Shown one piece after another: positions 8,109-17,391 of a stretch of 64,000 nucleotides of DNA (position 1 is its first letter; the number at the start of each line of letters is the position of its first letter). The stretch spans positions 1-64,000 of the forward strand of contig CAYWVR010000016.1 of assembly GCA_964461715.1 (NCBI GenBank), given 5' to 3'. This DNA comes from CAYWVR01 sp964461715. Lineage in GTDB: Bacteria; Planctomycetota; Phycisphaerae; FEN-1346. The notes under the pieces were generated by a model that was given only the letters and a program-made list of their open reading frames with translations, did no database searches and had not been told where the DNA came from. Both the position numbers and the translations under genes were made by a program.

Positions 8109-9764
8109 ATGCCGCGCATACTCCGGCAATACGGGCCGCTCATCCTCGCGCTCATCCTCTTGGGGGCGGACGTGGGCCTGATCGCGTGGCGGGACATGCG
8201 CACCAACGACGGGCGCCTCGTCTACACGCTCGACGACGCCTACATCCACACGGCGATGGCCCGGAACCTCGCGGAGCACGGCGTCTACGGGGTGACGCGC
8301 CACGCCTACGGGGCGACCAGCTCGTCGCTGGGCTGGACGCTGCTGCTGGCGGGGGTCTTCGCCCTCGGGGCCACGAGCCTCGCCGTGCCGCTCGTCCTGA
8401 ACGTTGTCTTCGCAACGGCGACGCTGATCGCGGTCGGGGCGGTCCTTTCATGCTGGAAAGCCGGCGTCGCGTGGACGGCGGCGGCAGTCTTCGGCATCCT
8501 CCTCCTCGTGCCGCTCCCGGTGCTCGTCTTCTCGGGGATGGAGCACAGCTTCCAGTGCCTCGTGTCGCTGGGGTTCGCCTTTCTGGCGGCCGAGTACGCG
8601 GCCGTGGGACGGGAGAGGACGGGCGTGGAGCTCGCCCGGACGTTCGTCCTCGGCGTGTCGGCGGCCCTGGCGGTGATGGCGCGGTTCGAGGGCGGGTTCC
8701 TGGTGCTGGCGGCGTGCGTGCTGCTGGCCCTGCGGCGGAAGGTGTGGCAGGCGGGGCTGGTGGGGATGATGGGCCTCGTGCCGATCGTCGTGAGCGGCCT
8801 CGTGAGCATCGAGCACGGGTGGATGTTTCTGCCGAACTCGGTCCTCCTCAAGGGCAACGTGCCGGACGTCACGAGCGTCGGCGGGGCGCTGCGGTTCTTC
8901 GGGTGGCTGCGGCCGATGAACTTGGTGCGGATCGCCCACGTGCTGGTGCTGATCGCGGGCGCCGCGGGGGTGCTTGCGGCGCTTCGGCGGCGCGGGGTGA
9001 GTCTGCGCACGCCGCAGGCCGGCATGGCCCTCATCTTCGTGGGCACGGGGGTGCTGCACGTGGCGATGGCGAAGATCGGGTACTTCTTCCGCTACGAGGC
9101 GTATCTGATGGTGCTGGGGCTGGTGGCCCTGGCGGGATGCCTGGCCATCCTGCCTCGCCGGCGCCCCGCGGAGCGGCCGGCGTGGACACGGGCGGCATGG
9201 ATCGCGGGTCTTGTGATCCTGGCGGCGCCGCTTCTGGTGCGGGCGGCGGTGGCCCGGAGCCGCGTCGTCCGGGCCACACACGACATCTACCGCCAGCAGG
9301 TCCAGATGAGTCGCTTCCTGGCCGCCTATTATGAGGGCGAGGCGGTGGCGGCGAACGACATCGGGGCCATCAACCACTTCGCCGACATCCAGTGCGTCGA
9401 CCTCTGGGGCCTCTCGACGCTGGAGGTGGCGCGGCTGAAGCTGGAAGGCCGCTTCGACACCGAGGCCATCGCCCGCGTCGCCGGAGAGCGCGACATCCGC
9501 ATCGCCCTCCTCTACGACCACTGGTTCGGCGGCGACCGGGCCCTGCCGGACACCTGGGTCCGCGTCGGACGGTGGTGGATGCCGGACAACGTGGTGTGCG
9601 GCGGGGACACGGTCTCGTTCTACGCCGTCGCCCCGGGCGAGGCCGACGCCCTGCGGGAGCATCTCCGCGCGTTCGCGCCAACGCTGCCCGAGGACGTGCG
9701 GTATCTCGAAGGCGACGCCCCGGCCCCGCCTGAATCCGCCGCTCCCGAGAACGTCCAATCATGA
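8109..9764 (+). CDS. Polytopic membrane protein, probable GT-C-type glycosyltransferase
   Basis: The 551-aa protein has about 9-10 hydrophobic segments. An early periplasmic-type loop contains TLDDAYIHTAMARNLAEHGVYG; the DD pair followed by A-x-N and G-x-x-G is characteristic of GT-C enzymes that use polyprenyl-phosphate sugars. The C-terminal ~130 residues are soluble (NDIGAINHFADIQCVDLWGL...). The acceptor and donor cannot be read from sequence. The start ATG lies 7 nt after CGGGAG. It is followed after 22 nt by a secreted esterase and then a sugar-nucleotide epimerase, consistent with an envelope glycan role (inference). Confidence 0.7.
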   Translation: MPRILRQYGPLILALILLGADVGLIAWRDMRTNDGRLVYTLDDAYIHTAMARNLAEHGVYGVTRHAYGATSSSLGWTLLLAGVFALGATSLAVPLVLNVVFATATLIAVGAVLSCWKAGVAWTAAAVFGILLLVPLPVLVFSGMEHSFQCLVSLGFAFLAAEYAAVGRERTGVELARTFVLGVSAALAVMARFEGGFLVLAACVLLALRRKVWQAGLVGMMGLVPIVVSGLVSIEHGWMFLPNSVLLKGNVPDVTSVGGALRFFGWLRPMNLVRIAHVLVLIAGAAGVLAALRRRGVSLRTPQAGMALIFVGTGVLHVAMAKIGYFFRYEAYLMVLGLVALAGCLAILPRRRPAERPAWTRAAWIAGLVILAAPLLVRAAVARSRVVRATHDIYRQQVQMSRFLAAYYEGEAVAANDIGAINHFADIQCVDLWGLSTLEVARLKLEGRFDTEAIARVAGERDIRIALLYDHWFGGDRALPDTWVRVGRWWMPDNVVCGGDTVSFYAVAPGEADALREHLRAFAPTLPEDVRYLEGDAPAPPESAAPENVQS

Positions 9765-9786
9765 GCGGCCCTCGAAGGAGGATGCC

Positions 9787-11271
9787 TTGAAGTCTCTCGT
9801 TCTCGCTTGGACGCTCGCCCTCACGGCCACCTGTGCCGCCGCCGAGACCGAGCTGACGTGGACGCATCACTCGATGGCCTCGCCCGCCTCCGGCAAGATC
9901 GAGCGGTTCTGGGTCGGCCACCGGAAGGACCTGGACGCGAGCGGGACGTACCCGGTTGTGTACTTCCTGCCGGGCCTCCTGGGCACGGAGCACGACTGGA
10001 AGCGGGACTTGGGGCCGCACCTCGCGAAGTACGAGATGATCGCCGTCTGCCCGAGCGTCGGCGGGGCGACGTGGTACATGAACGCGCCCGCCCAGCCGTG
10101 GATGAAGTGGGGCGACTTCCTGACGGTCGAGCTCCGCGAGTTCGTCGAGGCCACGTACCCGGCGTCGCGTGTGAAGGGCCGGCGCGGCATCACGGGCATC
10201 TCCTCGGGCGGGCACGGGGCGTTCTACCACGCGGTGACGCGCGACCTGTACGGGGCGGTGAGCGTCCTGTCGGGGGCAATGGAACTGCGGGCCTACGCGG
10301 GGCAGGTGGGCCTCGATTACTGGATCGGCCCGCGCGACGCCCGGCACCTGCCCCGGTACACCGAGCGGTCGTGCCTCGTGCTGGCGTCGAAGCTCCGGCC
10401 GCCGCTCGGATTCGAGTTGCTGCTGGACGTCGGGGACACCGACGGCGCGCGGCCGCAGATGGAGGCCCTGAAGAAGCTGCTCGCGGACCGATCGCTGGCG
10501 CACGAGTGGCACGGCGGTCAGGGCGGTCACAACGCGGCGTACTGGAGCAAGCGGGTGCCCGACCACCTGGCGTGGTTCGCCGGGCAGTTCAAGCGGAACC
10601 GCGAGGAGGGGCGCTTCCCGGAGAAGACCCCCCTGCCCTCGACGCTCGCCCTGGAGCCCGCGACGCCGCCGACGGTGGCGCCGTCGGAGGAGGCGAAGGC
10701 GGCGTTGGCGGCCCCCTGGCAGCCGATGACGGAGGGACGCGAGGTCGCGGTCTCCGGCCTCCGCGCCGAGGGCTCTCCCCTCGAGCGGGCGAACCCCGAG
10801 CGCCGCGAGGTCGCCATGACCGCCCCCCTGGCCCCCGTCCACGGCCACAAGCCCCAGCGGCACGTGTACCAGGCCGACTGGACCGTCGCCACCCCGCTCG
10901 CGAAGGCCGGGACCGTGACGCTCGAGACGCGCCTGCGGAACGGGCGAAACCAGGCCATCACGACCGCCCGGACGCGCCTCGCCATGCCGCCCGGCCAATC
11001 CAACCGCCGCGTGCCGCTCCGGGTCCGGATCGTCGTCGAGATCCGGCCGCCGGGGCCGCTTCGGGGCGGGATCGTGGTGGCCGTCCAGCCCATCGGCGCC
11101 GACGGCAAGCCCGCCGGTTCGCCGGCCGTGGCGGCCGCGCGGCCGGGAACGGTTCCGCTCGAGAAGTGGCCGCTCGCCGCCCGCGCGAACGTCGAGTGGC
11201 GGATCCGTCTCGCCGACGACGACCTGCCGCTGGCGGCGGTGTACGACGCACGGCTGCGGACGATGCCCTGA
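9787..11271 (+). CDS. Secreted alpha/beta-hydrolase, esterase family, with C-terminal extension
   Basis: The start is TTG at 9787, preceded by AAGGAGG; the ATG 5 nt earlier is immediately out of frame and stops. A signal peptide of about 19 residues precedes an esterase/S-formylglutathione-hydrolase-like domain to about residue 280. The nucleophile elbow is G-I-S139-S-G, the acid lies in LLLDVGDTDG and the His in GGHNAAYW. An extra ~210 residues, Pro/Ala-rich and then beta-rich, match nothing I recognise and may be a binding or anchoring domain. The substrate is unknown; an ester on an extracellular glycan is plausible from context. Confidence 0.75.
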   Translation: MKSLVLAWTLALTATCAAAETELTWTHHSMASPASGKIERFWVGHRKDLDASGTYPVVYFLPGLLGTEHDWKRDLGPHLAKYEMIAVCPSVGGATWYMNAPAQPWMKWGDFLTVELREFVEATYPASRVKGRRGITGISSGGHGAFYHAVTRDLYGAVSVLSGAMELRAYAGQVGLDYWIGPRDARHLPRYTERSCLVLASKLRPPLGFELLLDVGDTDGARPQMEALKKLLADRSLAHEWHGGQGGHNAAYWSKRVPDHLAWFAGQFKRNREEGRFPEKTPLPSTLALEPATPPTVAPSEEAKAALAAPWQPMTEGREVAVSGLRAEGSPLERANPERREVAMTAPLAPVHGHKPQRHVYQADWTVATPLAKAGTVTLETRLRNGRNQAITTARTRLAMPPGQSNRRVPLRVRIVVEIRPPGPLRGGIVVAVQPIGADGKPAGSPAVAAARPGTVPLEKWPLAARANVEWRIRLADDDLPLAAVYDARLRTMP

Positions 11272-11319
11272 GGCCGCCCGGCCCGAACCCATCCACGACA
11301 CAGAAACAGGAATCCACCC

Positions 11320-12288
11320 ATGGCTGACCTTCATCTGGTGACCGGCGGCGCCGGATTCATCGGGTCGAACCTGGTGCGGGCGCTCCTGGAGCGCGGGGCG
11401 CGCGTGCGGGTGCTCGACAACTACGAGACCGGCTACCGCGAGAACCTGGACGAGGTCCGCGAGGACGTCGAAATCTTCGAGGGCGACGTCCGAGACCAAG
11501 GCGCCTGCCAGGCCGCCTGCCGCGGCGTCGACGTCGTCTTCCATCAGGCCGCCGTGCCCAGCGTCCCGCAGAGCGTCGAGGACCCGGAGACAAGCTTCGA
11601 CGTGAACCTTGCGGGCGTCCACCACGTGCTGCTGGCGGCCCGCGACACGGGGGTGCGGCGGGTGGTGTTGGCGTCGAGCGCGGCGGTGTACGGGTCGAGC
11701 GAGGAGCTGCCGAAGGTCGAGACCATGCCGCTCGCGCCCGTCAGCCCGTACGCCGCGGCGAAGGCGACGGGGGAGCTCCTGCTGCGCACCTTCTCGGAGG
11801 CGTACGGCCTGGAGACGCTAAGCCTTCGATATTTCAACGTGTTTGGCCCGCGGCAGGACCCGTCGAACGCGTACGCGGGGGTCATCGCGGCGTTCGCGGC
11901 CCGGATGCTCCGCGGCCGGCCGCCCGTCATCTTCGGCGACGGGACGCAGTCGCGCGACTTCGTCTTCATCGAGAACGTGGTCCGCGCGAACCTGCTGGCC
12001 GCCGAGACGCCGAACGCCACCGGCGAGGCCGTCAACATCGGGTGCGGCGAGGCGATCGATCTGAAGCGCATGGTCGAGGACTTCAACGCCGTCCTCGGGA
12101 CCAACTTCGAGCCGGAGTACGGCCCGCCCCGCTTCGGGGACGTCAAGCACTCGCGCGCCGACGTCGACCGGGCCCGGTCGCTCCTCCTCTACGAACCCGC
12201 GGTCCGCTTCCGCGAGGGTCTCGCGCAGACGCTGGACTGGTATCGCTGGGCCCTGGAGACGGGCTACGGCGGGTGGGGGGAGAGGTAG
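11320..12288 (+). CDS. NAD-dependent sugar-nucleotide epimerase (GalE/WbpP-like SDR)
   Basis: An extended short-chain dehydrogenase of 322 aa. The NAD-binding motif is TGGAGFIGSN at residues 8-17, with the acidic residue binding the ribose hydroxyls at VLDNYETG. The catalytic triad comprises S in ASSAAVYGSS and Y/K in SPYAAAKATGE. The C-terminal substrate-binding motifs RYFNVFGPRQDP and FGDGTQSRDFVFIENV are typical of UDP-GlcNAc/UDP-Glc 4-epimerases. It acts in the cytosol, supplying an epimerised UDP-sugar for envelope or capsule synthesis, and is the last gene of the plus-strand trio with the membrane glycosyltransferase and esterase. Exact sugar specificity is unresolved. Confidence 0.88.
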   Translation: MADLHLVTGGAGFIGSNLVRALLERGARVRVLDNYETGYRENLDEVREDVEIFEGDVRDQGACQAACRGVDVVFHQAAVPSVPQSVEDPETSFDVNLAGVHHVLLAARDTGVRRVVLASSAAVYGSSEELPKVETMPLAPVSPYAAAKATGELLLRTFSEAYGLETLSLRYFNVFGPRQDPSNAYAGVIAAFAARMLRGRPPVIFGDGTQSRDFVFIENVVRANLLAAETPNATGEAVNIGCGEAIDLKRMVEDFNAVLGTNFEPEYGPPRFGDVKHSRADVDRARSLLLYEPAVRFREGLAQTLDWYRWALETGYGGWGER

Positions 12289-12363
12289 CGACCGCCCTAG
12301 GCCGCCCTCGCAAGGTCGCGGTCGTGCGCGGCCGGCGTGCACCCCGCGCCGGGGCTACGGCCC

Positions 12364-14109
12364 TCACCCCTGGATGCGGGCCAGGCGCAGGAAGTCGCCC
12401 GCCCGCTCGAAGTCCGGCTCGTCGCGGATGACCTCGGCCAGGAGATCGGCGGCGTCGGCATAGCGGCCCGTGAAGTAGTGGATGTAGGCGAGCAGGAACT
12501 TCATGTCCGTGGCCGAGTTGCGGATCGAGACGAGCCGTTCGAGGTTCGTCCGGTGCCGGGCCAGCTCCTCCCGATCGCCGTAGAACTCCTGGAGACGGAA
12601 CTCGTAGAGCCCCCAGTCCGGCTCCAGGGCCAGGGCCCGCCTCAGGTAGTTCGACGCCAGACGGTACTCGCCGTTGGCGAAGGAGGCGTGCACGAGGGCG
12701 AAGAGGGCGAACGGGTCCTCCGGGCGGGCCTTGTGGGCCGCGCGGTACGCCTCGGCCGCCAGGGTGTAGTCGCCGAGGTAGAACCGGAAGTCGCCGAGGC
12801 GCATGTAATCCGGGTACCCCTCGGCCCCGGTGCGAAGGGCGTCGATAAGGTGCCGCCGCTCCTGCTCCGTCAGGGCCGGCTCCTCCAGGCCCGTCAGGTC
12901 CTCGGCCAGTTGCCGCAGGACGCCGGCGGCGGGGCGGCGAAGGGTCTCGTCGGCGGCCCCGGCTTCCAGGCGCGCCCGGAGCTTCCGCGCCGTCTCGTCC
13001 GCCGGGGCCAGCTTCGCGAGCCGCTCCTTGGCCGCCTCCCACTGTCCGTGGAAGAGATCGACCCAGGCGGCGAGGAACTGGAGATCGGCGTCTCCGGGGT
13101 TCTTCTCGAGCCGCGTGCGAAGCTCGGCCCGAATCTCCGCCAGGTCCGCGACGTCCGGGAAAACGTCCTGGAGGTTCGAGCCCGTGAGGCGCGTCTCGTC
13201 CGGCCATCCGCGGGCCCGCTCGAGCGAGGCCCGGGCCTCCTTCGCCGCGTCCTCCAGACGCCCCGTCGCCAGATACGCGAGGGCCAGGGCCCGGCGCCTG
13301 AGGCCGCTCGTCACGTCGCGCTTGGCCAGGGTCTGCCAGACCTCGGCGGCGCGGCGATAGCGCCGGGCGTTGAACAGGTAGTTGCCAAGGGCGGCGAGCT
13401 GCGGGTCGTAGAACTGGTCGAGGGTCGCACCCTCGGGCATGGGCCGCCCGGCCAGCAGGGCCTGCACGGCGTCCAGGAACGGCTCCTCGCCGAGGCTCCG
13501 CTGGACCTCCTCGGTAAAGGGGGTGACGAGGGCCTCGGCGGTCGCCTGGCCGGAATCGACCAGGTCAAGCCGCGAGAAGAACCCGTAGCCCAGCTCCGCG
13601 CGGTCCGTGACGGGGATGGGGAACATGAGCTGGCGGAACCCGGTCGAGACCTCGCCGAGGGTCTGGGCGTCGGCCTCGCGGATGCGCTCGGCCAGGGCGA
13701 ACATGCTCTTTCGGAGGGTGGCGAAGCGGGCCCGCTTCTCGAACCGGAGGCTGTCGATCGTCCGGACCTGAAGGTGCGAGAGACGCGCAGGGCTCTCCCC
13801 CGGGCCGCGCACCCGCGCCCGGAGCGGTTCCCACGTCGACCGGCGCAGGCTGGTCACGATGCCGGGGGCGGCCAGGTAGCTGGCCCCCTGGGGCGCGGTC
13901 GTGCCGAAGAAGCTGGCCCCGGTGGTGAAAACGCTGGCGTCGCCGAGGGTCCGGGCGATGGACCCGGTGGGGAGGTTGGTTTCAAAGGTGCGACTCGGGC
14001 CGGAGCCCAGGCCGCGCACCCCCTGGGAGGGGACCTGACCGTCCACTGCCGCGGGGGCCATCGCCACGACGGCCACGACCGCCGCCGACACACCAAGCAC
14101 ATTCCGCAT
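12364..14109 (-). CDS. Exported TPR protein of unknown function (581 aa)
   Basis: The start ATG at 14109 has GGGAGA 6 nt upstream and gives a clean signal peptide ending near AAVDG; two in-frame ATGs further upstream lack this fit. Residues about 25-90 are Gly/Ser/Thr-rich and apparently disordered. Helical repeats from about residue 240 onward are TPR-like (PQLAALGNYLFNARRYRRAAEVW; FYLGDYTLAAEAYRAAHKA; YFTGRYADAADLLAEV). No catalytic motif is seen. The gene is 85 nt downstream of the WecA-like transferase and may be cotranscribed with it. Confidence 0.75.
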   Translation of the reverse strand: MRNVLGVSAAVVAVVAMAPAAVDGQVPSQGVRGLGSGPSRTFETNLPTGSIARTLGDASVFTTGASFFGTTAPQGASYLAAPGIVTSLRRSTWEPLRARVRGPGESPARLSHLQVRTIDSLRFEKRARFATLRKSMFALAERIREADAQTLGEVSTGFRQLMFPIPVTDRAELGYGFFSRLDLVDSGQATAEALVTPFTEEVQRSLGEEPFLDAVQALLAGRPMPEGATLDQFYDPQLAALGNYLFNARRYRRAAEVWQTLAKRDVTSGLRRRALALAYLATGRLEDAAKEARASLERARGWPDETRLTGSNLQDVFPDVADLAEIRAELRTRLEKNPGDADLQFLAAWVDLFHGQWEAAKERLAKLAPADETARKLRARLEAGAADETLRRPAAGVLRQLAEDLTGLEEPALTEQERRHLIDALRTGAEGYPDYMRLGDFRFYLGDYTLAAEAYRAAHKARPEDPFALFALVHASFANGEYRLASNYLRRALALEPDWGLYEFRLQEFYGDREELARHRTNLERLVSIRNSATDMKFLLAYIHYFTGRYADAADLLAEVIRDEPDFERAGDFLRLARIQG

Positions 14110-14194
14110 CGAAGTCTCCCGCATTCGCACGTCCCGGCCTTCCATTATCCGGCCGGCCGGGCCGCTCGACAAGGGGGCGCAGCCCGAGGGGCGT

Positions 14195-15400
14195 CTAGGA
14201 GGCGCCCCGCTTGCGCTCGATGTATCGGTCGGCGGCGGCCCGTTCCTCGGGCGTCATGCGCAGAAGGCCCAGCCGCCAGACGATCGCCAGGAACACCGCG
14301 GCCAGGATCACGTACAGGAGCATCGCCCACCGCCCGCGGAGGTAGAGGACGAGCAGCCCCGCCCCGACGAAGATCGCCGTCGTCACGTAGAAGACAGCCA
14401 CGGTGTTCACGGCGCCGAAGCCGAGGCGGTCGATGAGCTGATTGTAGAGGTGACTGCGGTCGGGCATCATGATGGGCCGCCGGTTCAGCACCCGCCGCGC
14501 CAGCGCCATCGCCGTATCGAAGATGGGCACCCCGAACATGAACAGGGCCCCCACGAACCACTTCACCATGCCGAACTTGGAGGCGAACATGATCATCATG
14601 GCCGCCAGGACGTAGCCGATGAAGACGCTGCCGGCGTCACCCATGAAGATGCGCGCCGGATTGAAGTTGTAAGGGAGGAACCCGATCGCCGCCCCCACCA
14701 GCGCCAGCGCCACCACCATCGTCAACCGTGTGTACTCGTACTCCATCGGATGGGGGTTCCACGCCGGATTCGCCCATGCCGTCAGGCTCAGGGCCAGCAC
14801 CAGGAACCCCACCGAGATGATCGCCGATACCCCCGAGCACAGGCCGTCGAGCCCGTCGAGGAGGTTGGTGGCGTTGGTGGCGCCGATGACGACGAAGAAG
14901 TGCATCCCGAGGCAGACGATCCAGACGAACCAGAAGTCCTCGCCGAAGTCCGCCAGCGGGAACCAGGGCATGGCCGGATAGGCCCGCCACAGGATCCCCC
15001 CCGCCAGGAGCACGGCCCCCGCGGCGGCCTGGCCCGCGAGCTTGACCTTGGGCGGCAGGTCCCAGAGGTCGTCGGACAGGCCTACGAGAAAGGCCACCAC
15101 GCCGCCTACCACCAGGGCCCACTCCGCCCGCGGATGCTCGGGCCCGGCGAGGAGCACGTGCATGACCATGGCCGTCGTCCACGCCAGCCATATGCCGCAC
15201 CCCCCGAGATACGGAATCGGCCGGGCGTGGATCTTGACGGCGGCGTCCGGACGGTCGATGATGCCCCGCCGCAAGGCGATCCAGCGGAAGAGCGGCGTCG
15301 AGAGGAGTCCCACCAGCAGGGCCACCACCGGCACCCAGACCTCGCCCAGCACGAGCTCTTCGAGCACGGCGGTCCACGAGGGGGTATTGGGCGGAAACAC
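14195..15400 (-). CDS. wecA: Undecaprenyl-phosphate sugar-1-phosphate transferase, MraY/WecA/TagO family
   Basis: The 401-aa polytopic enzyme would attach a HexNAc-1-phosphate from a UDP-sugar to undecaprenyl phosphate at the inner membrane, the first step of O-antigen, teichoic acid or exopolysaccharide assembly. Family motifs are present: GLSDDLWDLPPKVKL (DD, Mg binding), ATNATNLLDGLDGL, FNPARIFMGDAGS and DRSHLYNQLI (the HxxH-like loop). The start is GTG at 15398-15400, 7 nt after AGGAGG; the ATG inside that spacer is out of frame. An extra C-terminal pair of TM helices follows. It fits with the envelope genes at 8.1-12.3 kb. The symbol is by analogy; the sugar is not known. Confidence 0.85.
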   Translation of the reverse strand: MFPPNTPSWTAVLEELVLGEVWVPVVALLVGLLSTPLFRWIALRRGIIDRPDAAVKIHARPIPYLGGCGIWLAWTTAMVMHVLLAGPEHPRAEWALVVGGVVAFLVGLSDDLWDLPPKVKLAGQAAAGAVLLAGGILWRAYPAMPWFPLADFGEDFWFVWIVCLGMHFFVVIGATNATNLLDGLDGLCSGVSAIISVGFLVLALSLTAWANPAWNPHPMEYEYTRLTMVVALALVGAAIGFLPYNFNPARIFMGDAGSVFIGYVLAAMMIMFASKFGMVKWFVGALFMFGVPIFDTAMALARRVLNRRPIMMPDRSHLYNQLIDRLGFGAVNTVAVFYVTTAIFVGAGLLVLYLRGRWAMLLYVILAAVFLAIVWRLGLLRMTPEERAAADRYIERKRGAS

Positions 15401-15474
15401 CAGCCATCCTCCTGCCGCGGGCGGCGACCGGCGCTCATCGTACGTCCCGGGCCGCGCCTGTCAACGTGCGGGCG

Positions 15475-17391
15475 TCACGCCTCCATCAGCCCCCGGGCCC
15501 GGAGCGCCTCGACGATCTGCTCGACGCACGCGTCGACGTCCAACTCGTCCGTCGCCAGGCGAAGGTCCGGCGCCTCGGGCGCCTCGTAGGGAGCGGTCAC
15601 CCCGGTGAAGAGCTCGATCTCGCCCCGGTCGGCCCGCTCGTAGAGCTCCGACCGCCGGGCCCGCCGGACCGCCTCCGGGGCCTCCAGCTCGACCTCCAGG
15701 AGCCGGTCCGGGCCGATCCGCTCGCGCACGGCCCGGCGAGACTCGGCCAGCGGCGTCAGGAACGAGCACACCGCCACCAGCCCCGCGTCGTTCATCAGCC
15801 GGGCCACGTCGCCCGCGCGGCGAAGGTTCTCGAGCCGGTCGTCGGCCGAGAACCCGAGGTCGCGGCTGAACGTCACGCGGGCGTTCTCCCCGTCCAGGGC
15901 CGTCGGCATGAGCCCCTCGTCAAAGAGGCGCCGCTCCAGCGCCCGGGCCACCGTCGTCTTGCCCGCCCCGGTCAGGCCGGAGATCCAGACCGTAAACGGC
16001 CGCTGCCCGAGACGCGCGCTTCGCTCCTCGACGCCGACGCGGCTGGCATGGGCCTCGACGTAGCGGCTGCGGGGCCTCGCCGCGGCGGCCTCCGGCGAGA
16101 CGACCGTCTCGCTCCGCTCCCGGGCCAGGATCATCCCCGCCCCGACCGTCCCGTTCGTCAGGCGGTCGATCACGACGAACGCCCCGGTCGTTCGGTTCCG
16201 GTCGTACGGGTCGAAGGCCACGGGTTGGGCCAGTTCGACCGCGCAGCGGCCGATCTCGTTAAGCGCCAGGCCCGCCGCGGGCACGCGGTGCAGCGTGTTG
16301 ACGTCGACGCGGTAGCGGACGGCGGACACCTGGCCCTGCACGAGCCGCGTCGCGTGCTTGATCGTGTACGTCTGCCCGGGGCGCATCGGCGTCTCGGACA
16401 TCCAGACGATCATCGCCTCGAGCCGGCGGTCGACGTGCGGCACGTTGCCCGGATGGGCGAGGGTGTCGCCGCGGCCGACGTCGATCTCGTCCTCCAGCAC
16501 CAGCGTCACGGGCAGCGGCGGGAAGGCCTCGGCCAGCTCGCCCTCGGGGTCGAGCACTGTGCGAACGCGGTTGGTCGCGCCGCCCGGGAGGACGACCACC
16601 TCGTCGCCCGGCCGCACCACGCCCGACGCCACCGTCCCCGCGTACCCCCGCAGCGTCGGGTCCGGCCGCGAGACGTACTGGACCGGGAACCGGAAATCGA
16701 TCATGTTGCGGTCGCTGGCAACGTGGACCGATTCCAGGTGCGCCAGCAGCGTCGCCCCGCCGTACCACGGCATCGAATCGCTGCGGCGGACGACGTTGTC
16801 GCCGAGCAGCGCCGAGACGGGGATGAACGCGACGTCCGGAACTTCGAGGCGGGCGGCGAACTCGTCGAACTCGTCGCGGATCCGCTCGAAGACCCGTTCC
16901 GACCAGTCCACCAGGTCCATCTTGTTGACCGCCACGACGAGGTGGTGGATGCCCAGCAGGGCCGCGATGAAGGCGTGGCGGCGGGACTGGGTCGAGACGC
17001 CCTTCTCGGCGTCGATGAGGATGACGGCGAGGGCGGCGGTCGAGGCGCCGGTGGCCGTGTTGCGGGTGTACTGTTCGTGGCCGGGGGTGTCGGCGATGAT
17101 GAACTTGCGTTTGGGGGTGGAGAAATAGCGATACGCGACATCGATCGTGATGCCCTGCTCGCGCTCGGCCTTGAGGCCGTCCGTGACGAGCGAGAGGTCG
17201 AGGCCCTGCCGGGCCGACCCCCGCCGCCCGGAGGCCGCGCGCACCGCGTCGAGCTGGTCCTCGTAGAGGCCCACCGATTCGTACAGGAGCCGCCCGATCA
17301 GGGTGCTCTTGCCGTCGTCGACGCTGCCGGCGGTGACGAACCGCAGGAGGTCCTTCGCCTGGTTCGCTTCGAGAAGTTCGAGGACGTCCAT
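15475..17391 (-). CDS. cysNC: Sulfate adenylyltransferase GTPase subunit fused to an APS-kinase-like domain (CysNC/NodQ type)
   Basis: Residues about 1-430 are CysN, the GTPase that powers ATP sulfurylase: G1 GSVDDGKST, G3 DTPGHEQYTRN, G4 NKMDLVDW. Residues about 460-638 are an APS-kinase fold with P-loop GLTGAGKTT. This kinase domain departs from the norm: DGENARVTF replaces DGDNVRHGL, FLTPLA replaces FISPYR, and the lid motif KGLYKKA is reduced to SELYERA. A canonical separate APS kinase is encoded two genes upstream. The ATG at 17391 shares its A with the cysD stop (TGATG), so translation is coupled. With CysD it makes APS in the cytosol. Confidence 0.93.
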   Translation of the reverse strand: MDVLELLEANQAKDLLRFVTAGSVDDGKSTLIGRLLYESVGLYEDQLDAVRAASGRRGSARQGLDLSLVTDGLKAEREQGITIDVAYRYFSTPKRKFIIADTPGHEQYTRNTATGASTAALAVILIDAEKGVSTQSRRHAFIAALLGIHHLVVAVNKMDLVDWSERVFERIRDEFDEFAARLEVPDVAFIPVSALLGDNVVRRSDSMPWYGGATLLAHLESVHVASDRNMIDFRFPVQYVSRPDPTLRGYAGTVASGVVRPGDEVVVLPGGATNRVRTVLDPEGELAEAFPPLPVTLVLEDEIDVGRGDTLAHPGNVPHVDRRLEAMIVWMSETPMRPGQTYTIKHATRLVQGQVSAVRYRVDVNTLHRVPAAGLALNEIGRCAVELAQPVAFDPYDRNRTTGAFVVIDRLTNGTVGAGMILARERSETVVSPEAAAARPRSRYVEAHASRVGVEERSARLGQRPFTVWISGLTGAGKTTVARALERRLFDEGLMPTALDGENARVTFSRDLGFSADDRLENLRRAGDVARLMNDAGLVAVCSFLTPLAESRRAVRERIGPDRLLEVELEAPEAVRRARRSELYERADRGEIELFTGVTAPYEAPEAPDLRLATDELDVDACVEQIVEALRARGLMEA

